Source of the DNA: an uncultured Campylobacteraceae bacterium
Lineage (GTDB): Bacteria; Campylobacterota; Campylobacteria; Campylobacterales; Arcobacteraceae
NCBI GenBank assembly: GCA_913057765.1
Contig: CAJXPH010000002.1
Span: forward strand, 1 to 43,249
DNA length: 43,249 nucleotides
Direction: 5' to 3'
Below, in pieces: positions 6,728-15,474 of the stretch. Numbering within the stretch: position 1 is the first letter of the stretch; each line of letters begins with the position of its first letter. Made by a program: the position numbers and the translations under genes. Below the pieces are notes generated by a model. The model ran no database searches and was not told where the DNA came from. It saw nothing but the letters and a program-made list of their open reading frames with translations.

Positions 6728-9260
6728 GCTTAATATAAAAGTCGAAGAATTAATTTCAAATAATGCAGAAGATTTTGAAATATCAAAAGTATTTAGGAAC
6801 TCTTTTAAAAATTATGTGAAATCAATTGATGAAACACTTAATACTACTATTGGAAAAGATTTTTTTGTAAAACATACAAAATATACAGACAAGTTCTTAA
6901 TATCTTTATATAAATATATCTTACGAAAACATTTTGGTGATTATCAACCAATGAGTACTTCAATTCCTATTACATTGATTGCTTTAGGATCTTACGGAAG
7001 AGAGCAACTATGTATCTATTCTGATGTTGATTTAATGATTCTATATGAAGATATTAAAGGTTACAACCTAAAAGAGATTATGGAAGAATTCATAACCCTT
7101 GCATGGGATTGTGGACTAAAACTTGGCTCAAGAGTACATGAACTGAAAGAAATTGAAGAAGAAGTAAAAGAAGATATTACAATTAAATCATCAATTTTAG
7201 AATCAAGGATGATTTATGGTTCAAAGCATTTATGGTTCGGATATCAAAATGTTTTACATAAAATTAGAAAAACAAACCAAAAAGAGTTTATAAATGATAA
7301 ATTAGAAGAACATAAACAAAGACTTTTAAAGAACCCACTTAAAATGGAACCAAATATAAAAGATGGTTATGGTGGAATGAGAGAATCAAATATGATCTTC
7401 TGGATGGCAACAGTTATTTTTGGAGTTTCTGATATTAAACAACTTATGGGAAAAGAATTTACAGAAGAACAATATAAAAAATATAGAGGTTCTTTAGAAT
7501 ATATTTTTCAAGTAAGGAATGCTTTACATAATACTGCAAAGAAAAAACTTGATGTACTTAATTTTGATACACTTCCTGACGTTAGCTCAAAACTAGGATT
7601 TAAACATAAACCTAGACATACAAAAGAGAGACAATGTATGGCTAAATTATTAGAATCATTACATAACGTACATTTCTTTTCTACTGTCATGGTTAAGAAA
7701 TTTACAAGACCAATTGTTTTTGACAAAAAGAATATTAAACTATTAAGACAGAGTAAATACAAAAAGAATCTATATATCTGTGACAACACACTATATACCT
7801 CTTTTCATAGAAAGCCATTAAGCCTAAATGCTTTATTAAAAGAACTTAATGAACTTCCAAAAGAAGTAGAACATTTTGATAGGTCTTATATATATTTTGC
7901 AAATAGATCTAAGCTTCCTAATAGCCAATCTAAAGAGCTAAAAAAATCTATTAAAACTCTTTTATACAAAAAAAGTTTATATCCTGTTATAAAACTATTA
8001 TATAATTCAGGCTTATTTCAAGCAGTACTTCCTATTACTAAAAAAATTATAAATCAACCACAATTTGATGGTTATCATCAACATCCAGTTGATCTTCATT
8101 CTATTAAAACACTAAAAAGAATTGAAGATATTAAAGATACAAATGTAAAAGCTGTTTATGACAACCTAGAAGAAAAAGATAAAGCACTAGTAAGACTTGT
8201 TGCCCTTTTTCATGATGTAGGAAAAGGAAGAACTGTAGATCATCATATTGTAGGAGAAAAACTATTTAAAAATATGACTTCTTCATTTGGTTTTGATGAA
8301 ACACATATTAAAAAAGGTGCTCTTCTTGTAAGATATCATAATATGATGAGTACAGTTGCCAATAATGAAGATATCTATTCAGAGAAAGTAATTCTAAAAT
8401 TCACTGCATTAGTTCAAAATGAACTAAATCTGAAAATGCTTTATGTAGTAACTTATGCAGATATTTCTGCAGTAGGTAAAACAGTTTATAAAAGTTCTAC
8501 GGCACAGTTATTAAAAACACTATACACTCAATGTCTTCCTGCATTTGAAAATAAAGGACTATTAAATGAAAATTCAAGAAGAATAGCAAAACAAGAAGCA
8601 ATTAAAAAACTTAAAAGATATAAAGAGCTACCTAACTTATTAAAGAAAAAAGTAATGTATATTTCTTCAAATCAAATATTTTTACAATTAAAAGCTGAAG
8701 ATATTTTAGATATAGCAATTCATGCAAAAAATGTAAATGATTATATTTATAAGCTTGTAAATGAAACCCATTTAACAATTAGAATCATTAGAAAAGCACC
8801 TTTAAACTTAGGTTTTTTACTTGGTAAACTTGAATTTTTAAATATAGCATCTATGCATATTTTTAAATTATATGATGATAAAAAAGCATTTTATATCTCT
8901 TTCTCTGAAAAAGTAGATAAAGAAGATATCCCTTATGTTGAGGAAGTAATAAAAAGTTCTTTTGATATGACAAGAAAAGTAAAATCTATTACTCCAAAAA
9001 TAGAAAAAAAGAATATTGAAATAGATTGTAACCATACAACATATTTAGCTTCTATGCAAGTTGTTGCACCTGACCAAAAAGGTCTTCTTGCACATATTGC
9101 AAAGGTTTTTGATGATTTTGATATTGAAGTAGAAAGTGCAAAACTTACTGCAAGAAAAGGTATTGCAAAAAACTTAATTTTAATAGAAAAAAATGGAAAC
9201 TTCTGTATCAATCAAGATGAAATAACAGAAGCTTTATGTATTGAAGGAAAAGCAGAGTAA
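6720..9260 (+). CDS. glnD: [Protein-PII] uridylyltransferase/uridylyl-removing enzyme
   Basis: Bifunctional glutamine sensor that uridylylates P-II at Tyr51 when glutamine is low and removes UMP when it is high. Domains in order: nucleotidyltransferase with GSYGREQL and SDVDL (residues about 90-104), helical linker including KDGYGGMRE, HD hydrolase domain (LVALFHDVGKG near 497), a diverged ACT domain (about 700-765) and a clear C-terminal ACT domain (VVAPDQKGLLAHIAKVF, about 780-845). The 846-residue length is normal. Substrate proteins are encoded nearby at 1521-1859 and 3261-3599, both with intact Tyr51. Helicobacter pylori and Campylobacter jejuni are not known to use this pathway, so its presence is a useful lineage marker. 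The ATG overlaps the end of the NtrC-like gene. Confidence 0.95.
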   Translation: MTELNIKVEELISNNAEDFEISKVFRNSFKNYVKSIDETLNTTIGKDFFVKHTKYTDKFLISLYKYILRKHFGDYQPMSTSIPITLIALGSYGREQLCIYSDVDLMILYEDIKGYNLKEIMEEFITLAWDCGLKLGSRVHELKEIEEEVKEDITIKSSILESRMIYGSKHLWFGYQNVLHKIRKTNQKEFINDKLEEHKQRLLKNPLKMEPNIKDGYGGMRESNMIFWMATVIFGVSDIKQLMGKEFTEEQYKKYRGSLEYIFQVRNALHNTAKKKLDVLNFDTLPDVSSKLGFKHKPRHTKERQCMAKLLESLHNVHFFSTVMVKKFTRPIVFDKKNIKLLRQSKYKKNLYICDNTLYTSFHRKPLSLNALLKELNELPKEVEHFDRSYIYFANRSKLPNSQSKELKKSIKTLLYKKSLYPVIKLLYNSGLFQAVLPITKKIINQPQFDGYHQHPVDLHSIKTLKRIEDIKDTNVKAVYDNLEEKDKALVRLVALFHDVGKGRTVDHHIVGEKLFKNMTSSFGFDETHIKKGALLVRYHNMMSTVANNEDIYSEKVILKFTALVQNELNLKMLYVVTYADISAVGKTVYKSSTAQLLKTLYTQCLPAFENKGLLNENSRRIAKQEAIKKLKRYKELPNLLKKKVMYISSNQIFLQLKAEDILDIAIHAKNVNDYIYKLVNETHLTIRIIRKAPLNLGFLLGKLEFLNIASMHIFKLYDDKKAFYISFSEKVDKEDIPYVEEVIKSSFDMTRKVKSITPKIEKKNIEIDCNHTTYLASMQVVAPDQKGLLAHIAKVFDDFDIEVESAKLTARKGIAKNLILIEKNGNFCINQDEITEALCIEGKAE

Positions 9261-9272
9261 TCTCTGCTTTTT
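9248..9272. terminator. Bidirectional terminator between glnD and the aas fusion gene
   Basis: Stem AAAAGCAGAG/CTCTGCTTTT with loop TAAT, T-runs on both strands. It spans the glnD stop codon and ends at the convergent gene's stop, so it serves both transcripts. Confidence 0.85.
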
Positions 9273-12200
9273 ATAAACTTTGAGCTAAAATTTTAGCTGT
9301 TTTAAAATCCTTCTTCCCTGTTCCTAATTTTGGAACATCATCAACGATTTTAATTAAACTTGGAATCATCAACTTATTATCAAATGTTTTTACCATCTCA
9401 TTTTTTAGATTTTCAATAAACTCATTATTTACTCCAGATATGAGTAAAATCACTTTTTCACCTTTTTTTTCATCAGCCAATGAAGTTGCTACAAAATCTA
9501 TTTCATTCTCTTCTTCACTTAAAATTAGTTTTGTAACCTTCTCTTCAATAGCTCCAAGACTTACCATTTCTCCTCCTAGTTTTGCAAACCTAGAATATCT
9601 ATCAACTATCGTTAAAAATCCATCAGAATCTATCTTTCCTTTATCTCCTGTTATATAAAAAATATGACCATCAATTTCTTTTAAAACTGAAGCAGTTTTT
9701 TCTTCATCTTTTAAATACCCTTTCATAACCTGAATACCAGAAATAACTATCATTCCTTCTTGTCCTGATTCTAGTTCCTCAAAACTTTCAGGATCAACAA
9801 TTTTTACAATAGTTCCAGGGATAGGCATGCCAACACTTCCTTGTTTAGTTCCTACTTGCACAGTGAAATCTGGAGCTAAAGTATTTGGTAAGTTACAAGC
9901 CGCCACAGGAGTTGTTTCTGTTACTCCATATCCCTCTATAATATCTTTTCCAAACTTCCTTTTAAAATCTAACCTTACATCTTCTCTTAATTTTTCAGCA
10001 CCTGCAACTGTAAGTCTAAGGCTTTCAAACATCAAAGGATGAACTTTAGAATTTTTTGTATAGAGTCTAAAGAATGTTGATGTTCCACACATGATAGTTG
10101 CTTTATATTTTGATACAAGCTTTCCTAACCCTACTCCATCAGTTGGATCAGGATGTGCAACACATTTTATTCCTTCAATTAAAGGTAAAAAAGTAGTAAC
10201 AGTTATACCAAAAGCGTGAAAAATAGGCAAAGAGGCTACTATTGTATCACTATGGCTTGCATTTATTATCCCTGCAATTTGTTGTGAATTGCCTAAAATA
10301 TTATCACTAGTAAGTTCAACCCCTTTAGGTGTCCCTTCACTTCCTGATGAGAATAAAATTACTGCAGTATCATCTTTTCTAGTTTTCTTAACATGTATTG
10401 CTTTTAATATAAAAGAAGGAAAGAACTTAACAGATAATAAAGTTAAAAGTCCTGAGCTTTTTGAAATAAGTGGTTTTAAATCTTCCACATAAATTACTTC
10501 AGTAAGCTCAAATAACTCACTTACATCTATACCTTTTCCGGCTAACTTCTCGACAAATTTTTTAGAAGCAACTATCGTTTTAATATCTGCTTTGTCAATA
10601 GCTTGTTTTAATGCCTCAATTTCGGCAGTATAATTTAGATTTACAACTGTTTTACCTAACATTATAGTGGAGTAATTTATAAAGGCTCCAGCTGACGTTG
10701 AAGGTAAAAGCAATCCAATATTTTGTCCTTTTATTCTGCTTTCTAATAAATTCTTAAATAATATTGATACTGTTAAAAATTTATGTCCAGACAACTCTAA
10801 ACCAGTTGAATCTCCAAAAATAAAATCACTTCCAACTTCTTTTAAACTATCAAAAATTGTATTACCTAAAGTATCTAAATTTTTAATATGTTCATTCCAA
10901 GATTCAGTTGAAAGTTTTATAACTTCACTTTTTACTAAAGCAATAGTTGCCTTTTCTTTTTTAATTGGTTTTGAAAAAGATACAGTAACACTATTTGTTC
11001 TATATGATTGTTTGAACTTTTTATTAGCACGACTGAACATAGATTCCCATAGTCCTCTAATATAAAAAGATACAACTTTTACATCTGTTTGAGTAAGTTC
11101 CAATATCTTTTCAAAACCTTTTTTAAACTCTCCCATATGACCATTTCTTGTAATACTCCCTTCAGGAAATAAAACAACTATATTCCCTTCATCTAATTCT
11201 TTTGCAATAGTTTGTAAAGCAGATTTACTAGAAGCATTTGAAATAGGAATTGCACCAAATAATTTTAAAACCCAAGTTAAGTACCATTTGTCATAAATTG
11301 GCTTATGCATTACAAATTTTACTTCTCTAGGACTACTCATTAGAATTACTGCCCAATCAATCCAAGATACGTGATTTCCAAGTAATAATATTCCCCCAGA
11401 TGAAGGAATATTCTTAACTCCTTGTACTTCTAAATTGTATTTCATCCCTACTACAAACTTTAAAAATAATAAAATCAAAGATTGAGGAAGTTTATAAATA
11501 GTATATAACGTCCCTCCAATAGTAATTAATAAAATTAAATAAATAGTATTTTTTGGGTCTAAATTTAGAAGTGAAACTATTGTTGTAAGCATTAACATAG
11601 CAAACATTGCTAATGAATGAAACCAATTATTCCCAGCTAGAACTGTTCCTAAAATCTTTCTTTTTGCATTAAACTGAATAAGAGAATTCAATGGTACAAC
11701 AAATAATCCACCAAAAATACCAAAAACTAAAAATGTAAGACCTAATAAAAATGTACTTTCCACTACGGTTGAAACATAAATCGTAATAGCCATACCAAGT
11801 GAAGCTAAAGGAATTGTCCCTATTTCTATATAGTGTTTTGATATTCTTGAATAAATAATCGAACCAATAGCAATACCGATACCCGATGCTGCAATTACAC
11901 CGTTAATTACAAATACATCAGTTATATTTAAATACTGTTTTGCAAAAGATGGGAAAACTGCCATAAGACCTTGAGATATTGCCCAAAAAACAGATAAACC
12001 AATTACAGATAAAAAGATAATATTATTTGAATAAATTGTTTTGATATTTTTACCTAAAAGTTTCCCTTGCATTAAAGCTTTTTTATCTAATTGAAGTTTA
12101 TCATTTGAGTTATATGAAGTTTTTAATTTCTTTAAAACAAAAAGTGAAATTAGCATTTCTAAAAATGCAACAGGAACGATATAATATGTTAAAGGTAATA

Positions 12201-12753
12201 TTGCATCAAGTAAAGCCTCTTTTGTAGTTAATACACTTAAGTTATTTGTATCAAAAAAACTTTCAAACACTAAAGAAGCACTTGCTATTGCAAATAAAAT
12301 TCCAATTATTGATACAGACTGAAGTACTGAATTTCCCTTTGCTAAATTTTTCTTCCCCCAAACATCTAATATAATTCCAAATTTTGCGGGAGAATAAATA
12401 GCACTTTGAACAGCAAGTAATACTAAGTTAAACATTGCTAAATAGAAATTTCCTGAAAGATATGAAAATATCATAAGAACAGATAAAACAAATGATGAAA
12501 CTGCACCATAAACTAAGATATCTTTCTTATTATACTTATCAGATAAGTATCCACTTAATGTAAATAATAATAAAAAAGGTATTATTATCATTGCATTAAT
12601 AATAGATATCCAAACAACTTGCTCACTTCCATCAAAAATCTTAAATGCAATATTTTGTAAAAGTATTTTATGGGATACATCTACTACTGCATTACAAAAA
12701 ACCACAAATAAAAATGCTAATTTTATAACTACTAAATTTGATAACTTTTCCAT
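9271..12753 (-). CDS. aas: LplT-PlsC-acyl-ACP synthetase fusion (lysophospholipid recycling)
   Basis: 1160-residue three-part protein. Residues 1-430 are a 12-helix major facilitator like LplT, the lysophospholipid flippase. Residues about 440-620 are a PlsC acyltransferase with NHVSWID (HX4D, near 458) and LFPEGSITRNG. Residues about 640-1160 are an AMP-forming acyl-ACP/acyl-CoA synthetase with FSSGSEGTPKG (near 803), GYGVTETTP and ITGDKGKIDSDG. In enterobacteria LplT and Aas are separate neighbouring genes; here they are fused. Expected role: import lyso-phosphatidylethanolamine across the inner membrane and re-acylate it with an activated fatty acid. Last gene of the merR-amidohydrolase-aas operon, starting three bases after the previous stop; it ends at the bidirectional terminator. 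Confidence 0.9.
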   Translation of the reverse strand: MEKLSNLVVIKLAFLFVVFCNAVVDVSHKILLQNIAFKIFDGSEQVVWISIINAMIIIPFLLLFTLSGYLSDKYNKKDILVYGAVSSFVLSVLMIFSYLSGNFYLAMFNLVLLAVQSAIYSPAKFGIILDVWGKKNLAKGNSVLQSVSIIGILFAIASASLVFESFFDTNNLSVLTTKEALLDAILPLTYYIVPVAFLEMLISLFVLKKLKTSYNSNDKLQLDKKALMQGKLLGKNIKTIYSNNIIFLSVIGLSVFWAISQGLMAVFPSFAKQYLNITDVFVINGVIAASGIGIAIGSIIYSRISKHYIEIGTIPLASLGMAITIYVSTVVESTFLLGLTFLVFGIFGGLFVVPLNSLIQFNAKRKILGTVLAGNNWFHSLAMFAMLMLTTIVSLLNLDPKNTIYLILLITIGGTLYTIYKLPQSLILLFLKFVVGMKYNLEVQGVKNIPSSGGILLLGNHVSWIDWAVILMSSPREVKFVMHKPIYDKWYLTWVLKLFGAIPISNASSKSALQTIAKELDEGNIVVLFPEGSITRNGHMGEFKKGFEKILELTQTDVKVVSFYIRGLWESMFSRANKKFKQSYRTNSVTVSFSKPIKKEKATIALVKSEVIKLSTESWNEHIKNLDTLGNTIFDSLKEVGSDFIFGDSTGLELSGHKFLTVSILFKNLLESRIKGQNIGLLLPSTSAGAFINYSTIMLGKTVVNLNYTAEIEALKQAIDKADIKTIVASKKFVEKLAGKGIDVSELFELTEVIYVEDLKPLISKSSGLLTLLSVKFFPSFILKAIHVKKTRKDDTAVILFSSGSEGTPKGVELTSDNILGNSQQIAGIINASHSDTIVASLPIFHAFGITVTTFLPLIEGIKCVAHPDPTDGVGLGKLVSKYKATIMCGTSTFFRLYTKNSKVHPLMFESLRLTVAGAEKLREDVRLDFKRKFGKDIIEGYGVTETTPVAACNLPNTLAPDFTVQVGTKQGSVGMPIPGTIVKIVDPESFEELESGQEGMIVISGIQVMKGYLKDEEKTASVLKEIDGHIFYITGDKGKIDSDGFLTIVDRYSRFAKLGGEMVSLGAIEEKVTKLILSEEENEIDFVATSLADEKKGEKVILLISGVNNEFIENLKNEMVKTFDNKLMIPSLIKIVDDVPKLGTGKKDFKTAKILAQSL

Positions 12754-12756
12754 ATT

Positions 12757-13755
12757 TTATTCCTTTATTAACTTTTGCCAGTTTGTATAAATAATTGATT
12801 CTTCTTCAAAATATTCATTGAAAAACTCTATATTCCTATCAAGCGGGTTTTCAATTCTTTCTAACTCTTTTCTCTTCTTTAATCCTAAAGAATGATATGA
12901 AAACATAGGAGAGAAAGGAACAGGATAATCTGTTCCAAAAAGTAATTTATCATGAATCTGACTTTGGTTTTTTGCCAAGTCTTCGATAATCTTTGATCTA
13001 AAATTCATAACCATTGCAGATAAATCTGCATATACATTCTCATGTTTTTCTAAATACTCTATTGTTTTAAAATAATCATCGCCAAATTTTTTATTATCAA
13101 ATGAAAAGTTATTTAAAAATTTTCTAGGGTTATGTTCCATAATTGTATTTACTCCAAAATGAGCAAGAACAACTTTACATCCTATTTCAATTGCAGAATT
13201 TGCAACCTCGACTTTTTCATATATAGGATTTGATTCAATTGCATGTTCACTTCCCGTATGAATAATAATTGGTAAATCATAAGATTTTATTTTTTCAAAA
13301 TATGGAATATATTTATCATCATTAATATCAATATCCCAATAATTTTGTAAAAACTTCGCTCCTTTGAATCCTTGAGATGCATATTCATCTATTAAATCTA
13401 GAGCATCTACCCTATTAGGATTAACAGAAAAAAATGGAATAACTTCATTTGGATATTTTTTATGTTCATTTAAAACATCTTCATTTGAAGAACATACTGT
13501 TTTATCTCTTGATATTTCTCTTCCTTTTGAATCAATTTTTGCATCAACTGGAAGAACTACAGATTTTTTTACATATTTAGAAGTTTGAATATTATTAATA
13601 AAGGCATCTACAAAAGCATCATATTTTCTATCTAATAAATCATCTTTATCAACACCGAGTTTTTTTGCAAAAAGCGAAATAGCTACCTTGTCATAAACTC
13701 TTGAAAAAGATACATTTGGATTTAATAAATGCGCATGAAAATCTATAGTTTCCAT
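12757..13755 (-). CDS. Amidohydrolase family (Amidohydro_2-like) metal-dependent hydrolase
   Basis: 332 residues with a TIM-barrel amidohydrolase layout: HxH at the first strand (TIDFHAHL), His in IIHTGSEHA, His in VVLAHFGVN, and Asp in LLFGTDYPVP at the last metal strand. This subfamily includes decarboxylases and hydrolases of aromatic or lactone substrates; the substrate here cannot be read from sequence. No signal peptide, so cytoplasmic. The ATG overlaps the stop of the upstream MerR gene (TAATG), and three bases separate it from the lipid-recycling fusion, so it probably acts on a lipid-related or fatty acid-derived compound, which is an inference from the operon alone. Confidence 0.8.
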   Translation of the reverse strand: METIDFHAHLLNPNVSFSRVYDKVAISLFAKKLGVDKDDLLDRKYDAFVDAFINNIQTSKYVKKSVVLPVDAKIDSKGREISRDKTVCSSNEDVLNEHKKYPNEVIPFFSVNPNRVDALDLIDEYASQGFKGAKFLQNYWDIDINDDKYIPYFEKIKSYDLPIIIHTGSEHAIESNPIYEKVEVANSAIEIGCKVVLAHFGVNTIMEHNPRKFLNNFSFDNKKFGDDYFKTIEYLEKHENVYADLSAMVMNFRSKIIEDLAKNQSQIHDKLLFGTDYPVPFSPMFSYHSLGLKKRKELERIENPLDRNIEFFNEYFEEESIIYTNWQKLIKE

Positions 13756-14393
13756 TATATTTCCTTTTTAAATTCTTCAATAGTATGTCTATTAAAAATA
13801 TAAGGCTTAAATGAGTTTAAAATATCAAGGACTAACACTTCAGGTAAAAAACCAGTCTTTTCTAATACTTTACTACTCAATTCTCTTTCTATTAAAGCAA
13901 GTTTTTTACTTGTGCTCACATACTCTTCAATTAAGTGTGACGATATTTCATAAAGTCTAAGTTCTTCATAGACTTTTAAAACCTGAATCTCTGTTTTAAA
14001 ATAAATCTCTTTATCATCAAGTAAATCAAGATTAATAGCTTCATTTAAAAGTTCTTTATCCAAATCTTTTTTTAAAATAGGATTTTTTATCTCACTTGAA
14101 ATCATTTGAATAGATTGTAAAATCAATTCAGCTCTATCATCAAAGTCTATATTGTAATAATCAAATAGTTCTTTTATATAATCAATTGAAAAACTAAGAT
14201 TATCTTTGAAATATTTAATCATATTTAATACAGTGATAGTAATCTCTGGATAATATTTCATATTTTTTGAAGTATTTACTGTATTAGGGAGTAAACCTTT
14301 TTTATGATAAAAAGAGATTGTATGATTACTAAGTTGTGTCTCTTCAACTAATTCACTCATTTTATAATAGTTTTTATCATCAATAATTTTCAT
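13755..14393 (-). CDS. MerR-family transcriptional regulator
   Basis: 212 residues. The N-terminal winged helix-turn-helix has the MerR pattern (YYKMSELVEETQLSNHTISF, then YHKKGLLP, and the wing region MKYYPEITITVLNMIKYFK), residues about 10-80. The remaining 130 residues are mostly helical and of unknown specificity, with no cysteine pattern of metal sensors, so a small organic effector is likelier. First gene of the operon with the amidohydrolase and the LplT-PlsC-Aas fusion, start ATG with AAGGA seven bases before. It lies directly behind a consensus promoter flanked by two near-identical 23-bp palindromes, so autoregulation is very likely. Confidence 0.85.
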   Translation of the reverse strand: MKIIDDKNYYKMSELVEETQLSNHTISFYHKKGLLPNTVNTSKNMKYYPEITITVLNMIKYFKDNLSFSIDYIKELFDYYNIDFDDRAELILQSIQMISSEIKNPILKKDLDKELLNEAINLDLLDDKEIYFKTEIQVLKVYEELRLYEISSHLIEEYVSTSKKLALIERELSSKVLEKTGFLPEVLVLDILNSFKPYIFNRHTIEEFKKEI

Positions 14394-14416
14394 TTTTATT
14401 CCTTCTTTTTATATGC

Positions 14417-14443
14417 AAAGTAAAGAGTTAAACTCTTTACTTT
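14417..14443. promoter_or_regulatory. Operator 1 of the merR operon, perfect palindrome
   Basis: Arms AGTAAAGAGTT and AACTCTTTACT around a single A (14419-14441), extended by two further A/T pairs. It lies just downstream of the -10 box, over the expected transcription start. A close copy lies at 14471-14493, with centres 52 bp apart. Confidence 0.8.
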
Positions 14444-14447
14444 TGAA

Positions 14448-14476
14448 ATTATAGAAGAAAAAAATAAAAAAGTCAA
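14448..14476 (-). promoter_or_regulatory. Sigma-70 promoter of the merR operon
   Basis: TTGACT (14476-14471), 17-base spacer, TATAAT (14453-14448) on the minus strand, reading toward merR. This is an almost perfect consensus, unlike the stretched 19-20 base spacer of classical MerR-activated promoters. Confidence 0.85.
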
Positions 14477-14493
14477 GAGTAGAACTCTTTACT
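14471..14493. promoter_or_regulatory. Operator 2 of the merR operon
   Basis: Same 23-bp sequence as operator 1 except for three positions; the dyad AAGAGT-AGA-ACTCTT is retained. It covers the -35 hexamer, so a bound protein should block RNA polymerase. It lies 14 bp downstream of the rarD stop. Confidence 0.75.
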
Positions 14494-14506
14494 TTTAAAA
14501 ATGTCG

Positions 14507-15397
14507 TTAGTTTGTAACTATATTATTTCTTTTTTTGAATGAATCCAGGGAAAAGATTACAAGAGCAATCCAGATAAGAGTAAAACTAATTAATTTATCA
14601 AAATTAAACTCTTCATGGTATATAAAAACAGCTACTAAAAAAGCACATGTAGGACCTATATATTGAAAAAATCCTAAAGTTGTAAGTTTCATTCTAGTTG
14701 CTGCTCCATTAAATAAAAGTAATGGAATAATTGTTATCACACCACCTAGGCTTAACATTAGACTTATGTAATCTGTAGAATTTAAAAAAGAGATTGTATC
14801 ATTTGAAATAATATAATATAAATATATCAAACCAAAAGGCAGTAAAATTAATGTTTCTACAAATAAGCCAACGATAGAACCTACATTAACCTTTTTTCTT
14901 ATCATTCCATAAAATCCAAAAGTGAAAGCTAATGTAAGAGAGACTAAGGGGATAGAACCTATTATTATAACTTGGTAAAGTACTGCTAAAGACGCAATAA
15001 AAATCGCAATATATTGATTTCTTGTCATTTTCTCAGAGAAAATTAAATATCCAAGTAATACGTTTACTAATGGATTAATATAATAGCCTAAGGCTGTTTC
15101 CATAATTTTATTGTTTGCAACAGCCCAAATAAAAACAAGCCAATTTATAGATATGAATAATGTAGAAAAAGCTAAGTACTTCAATTTCTTTTTATCTCTA
15201 ATTAATAACTTGAAAATATCAATCTGTTTTGTTATAAATAGTAATGGTATCAAAATTATAAATGACCAAAGAATTCTATGAATTAATACTTCTACAGGGT
15301 CAACACTTACTACTTGTTTAAAGTAAATAGGTGCTATTGCTCCCCAGAATAAAAATGCAAAAATTGCATATATTTGGCCTAATCTATTTTCATTCAA
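14507..15397 (-). CDS. rarD: RarD-type EamA family permease
   Basis: 296 residues, about ten hydrophobic helices, two EamA/DMT repeats. The N-terminus (GQIYAIFAFLFWGAIAPIYFK, then VLIHRILWS) is the typical RarD pattern; RarD was named for chloramphenicol sensitivity in Pseudomonas but its substrate is not settled. The loop with ALGYYINPLVNVLLGYLIFSE is also characteristic. Inner-membrane protein. It stands between the arsenic operon and the merR operon in the same direction. A 77-bp gap with a hairpin separates it from arsA upstream, so it may be either an independent gene or a read-through partner. Confidence 0.85.
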   Translation of the reverse strand: MNENRLGQIYAIFAFLFWGAIAPIYFKQVVSVDPVEVLIHRILWSFIILIPLLFITKQIDIFKLLIRDKKKLKYLAFSTLFISINWLVFIWAVANNKIMETALGYYINPLVNVLLGYLIFSEKMTRNQYIAIFIASLAVLYQVIIIGSIPLVSLTLAFTFGFYGMIRKKVNVGSIVGLFVETLILLPFGLIYLYYIISNDTISFLNSTDYISLMLSLGGVITIIPLLLFNGAATRMKLTTLGFFQYIGPTCAFLVAVFIYHEEFNFDKLISFTLIWIALVIFSLDSFKKRNNIVTN

Positions 15398-15451
15398 ATT
15401 TTCTCTTTTGTAACTTTTGTGAAACTATAGCCAAATTTATATGAAAGTGGG

Positions 15452-15473
15452 AACAAAGGGAAACCCCTTTGTT
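15452..15473. terminator. Hairpin downstream of arsA
   Basis: Stem AACAAAGGG/CCCTTTGTT with loop AAAC, two bases after the arsA stop. The T-run follows it on the plus strand rather than on the arsA strand, so termination of the ars transcript is plausible but not textbook. Confidence 0.5.
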
Positions 15474-15474
15474 T

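Noticed and set aside
14471..14493. Hairpin as terminator of rarD
   Set aside because: The arms are only six bases, A/T-rich, and the sequence is a near copy of the operator at 14419-14441 and overlaps the -35 box, so an operator is the better reading.
15452..15473. Terminator for a plus-strand gene
   Set aside because: The T-run is on the plus strand but no plus-strand gene lies upstream; it is more likely the end hairpin of the ars operon.
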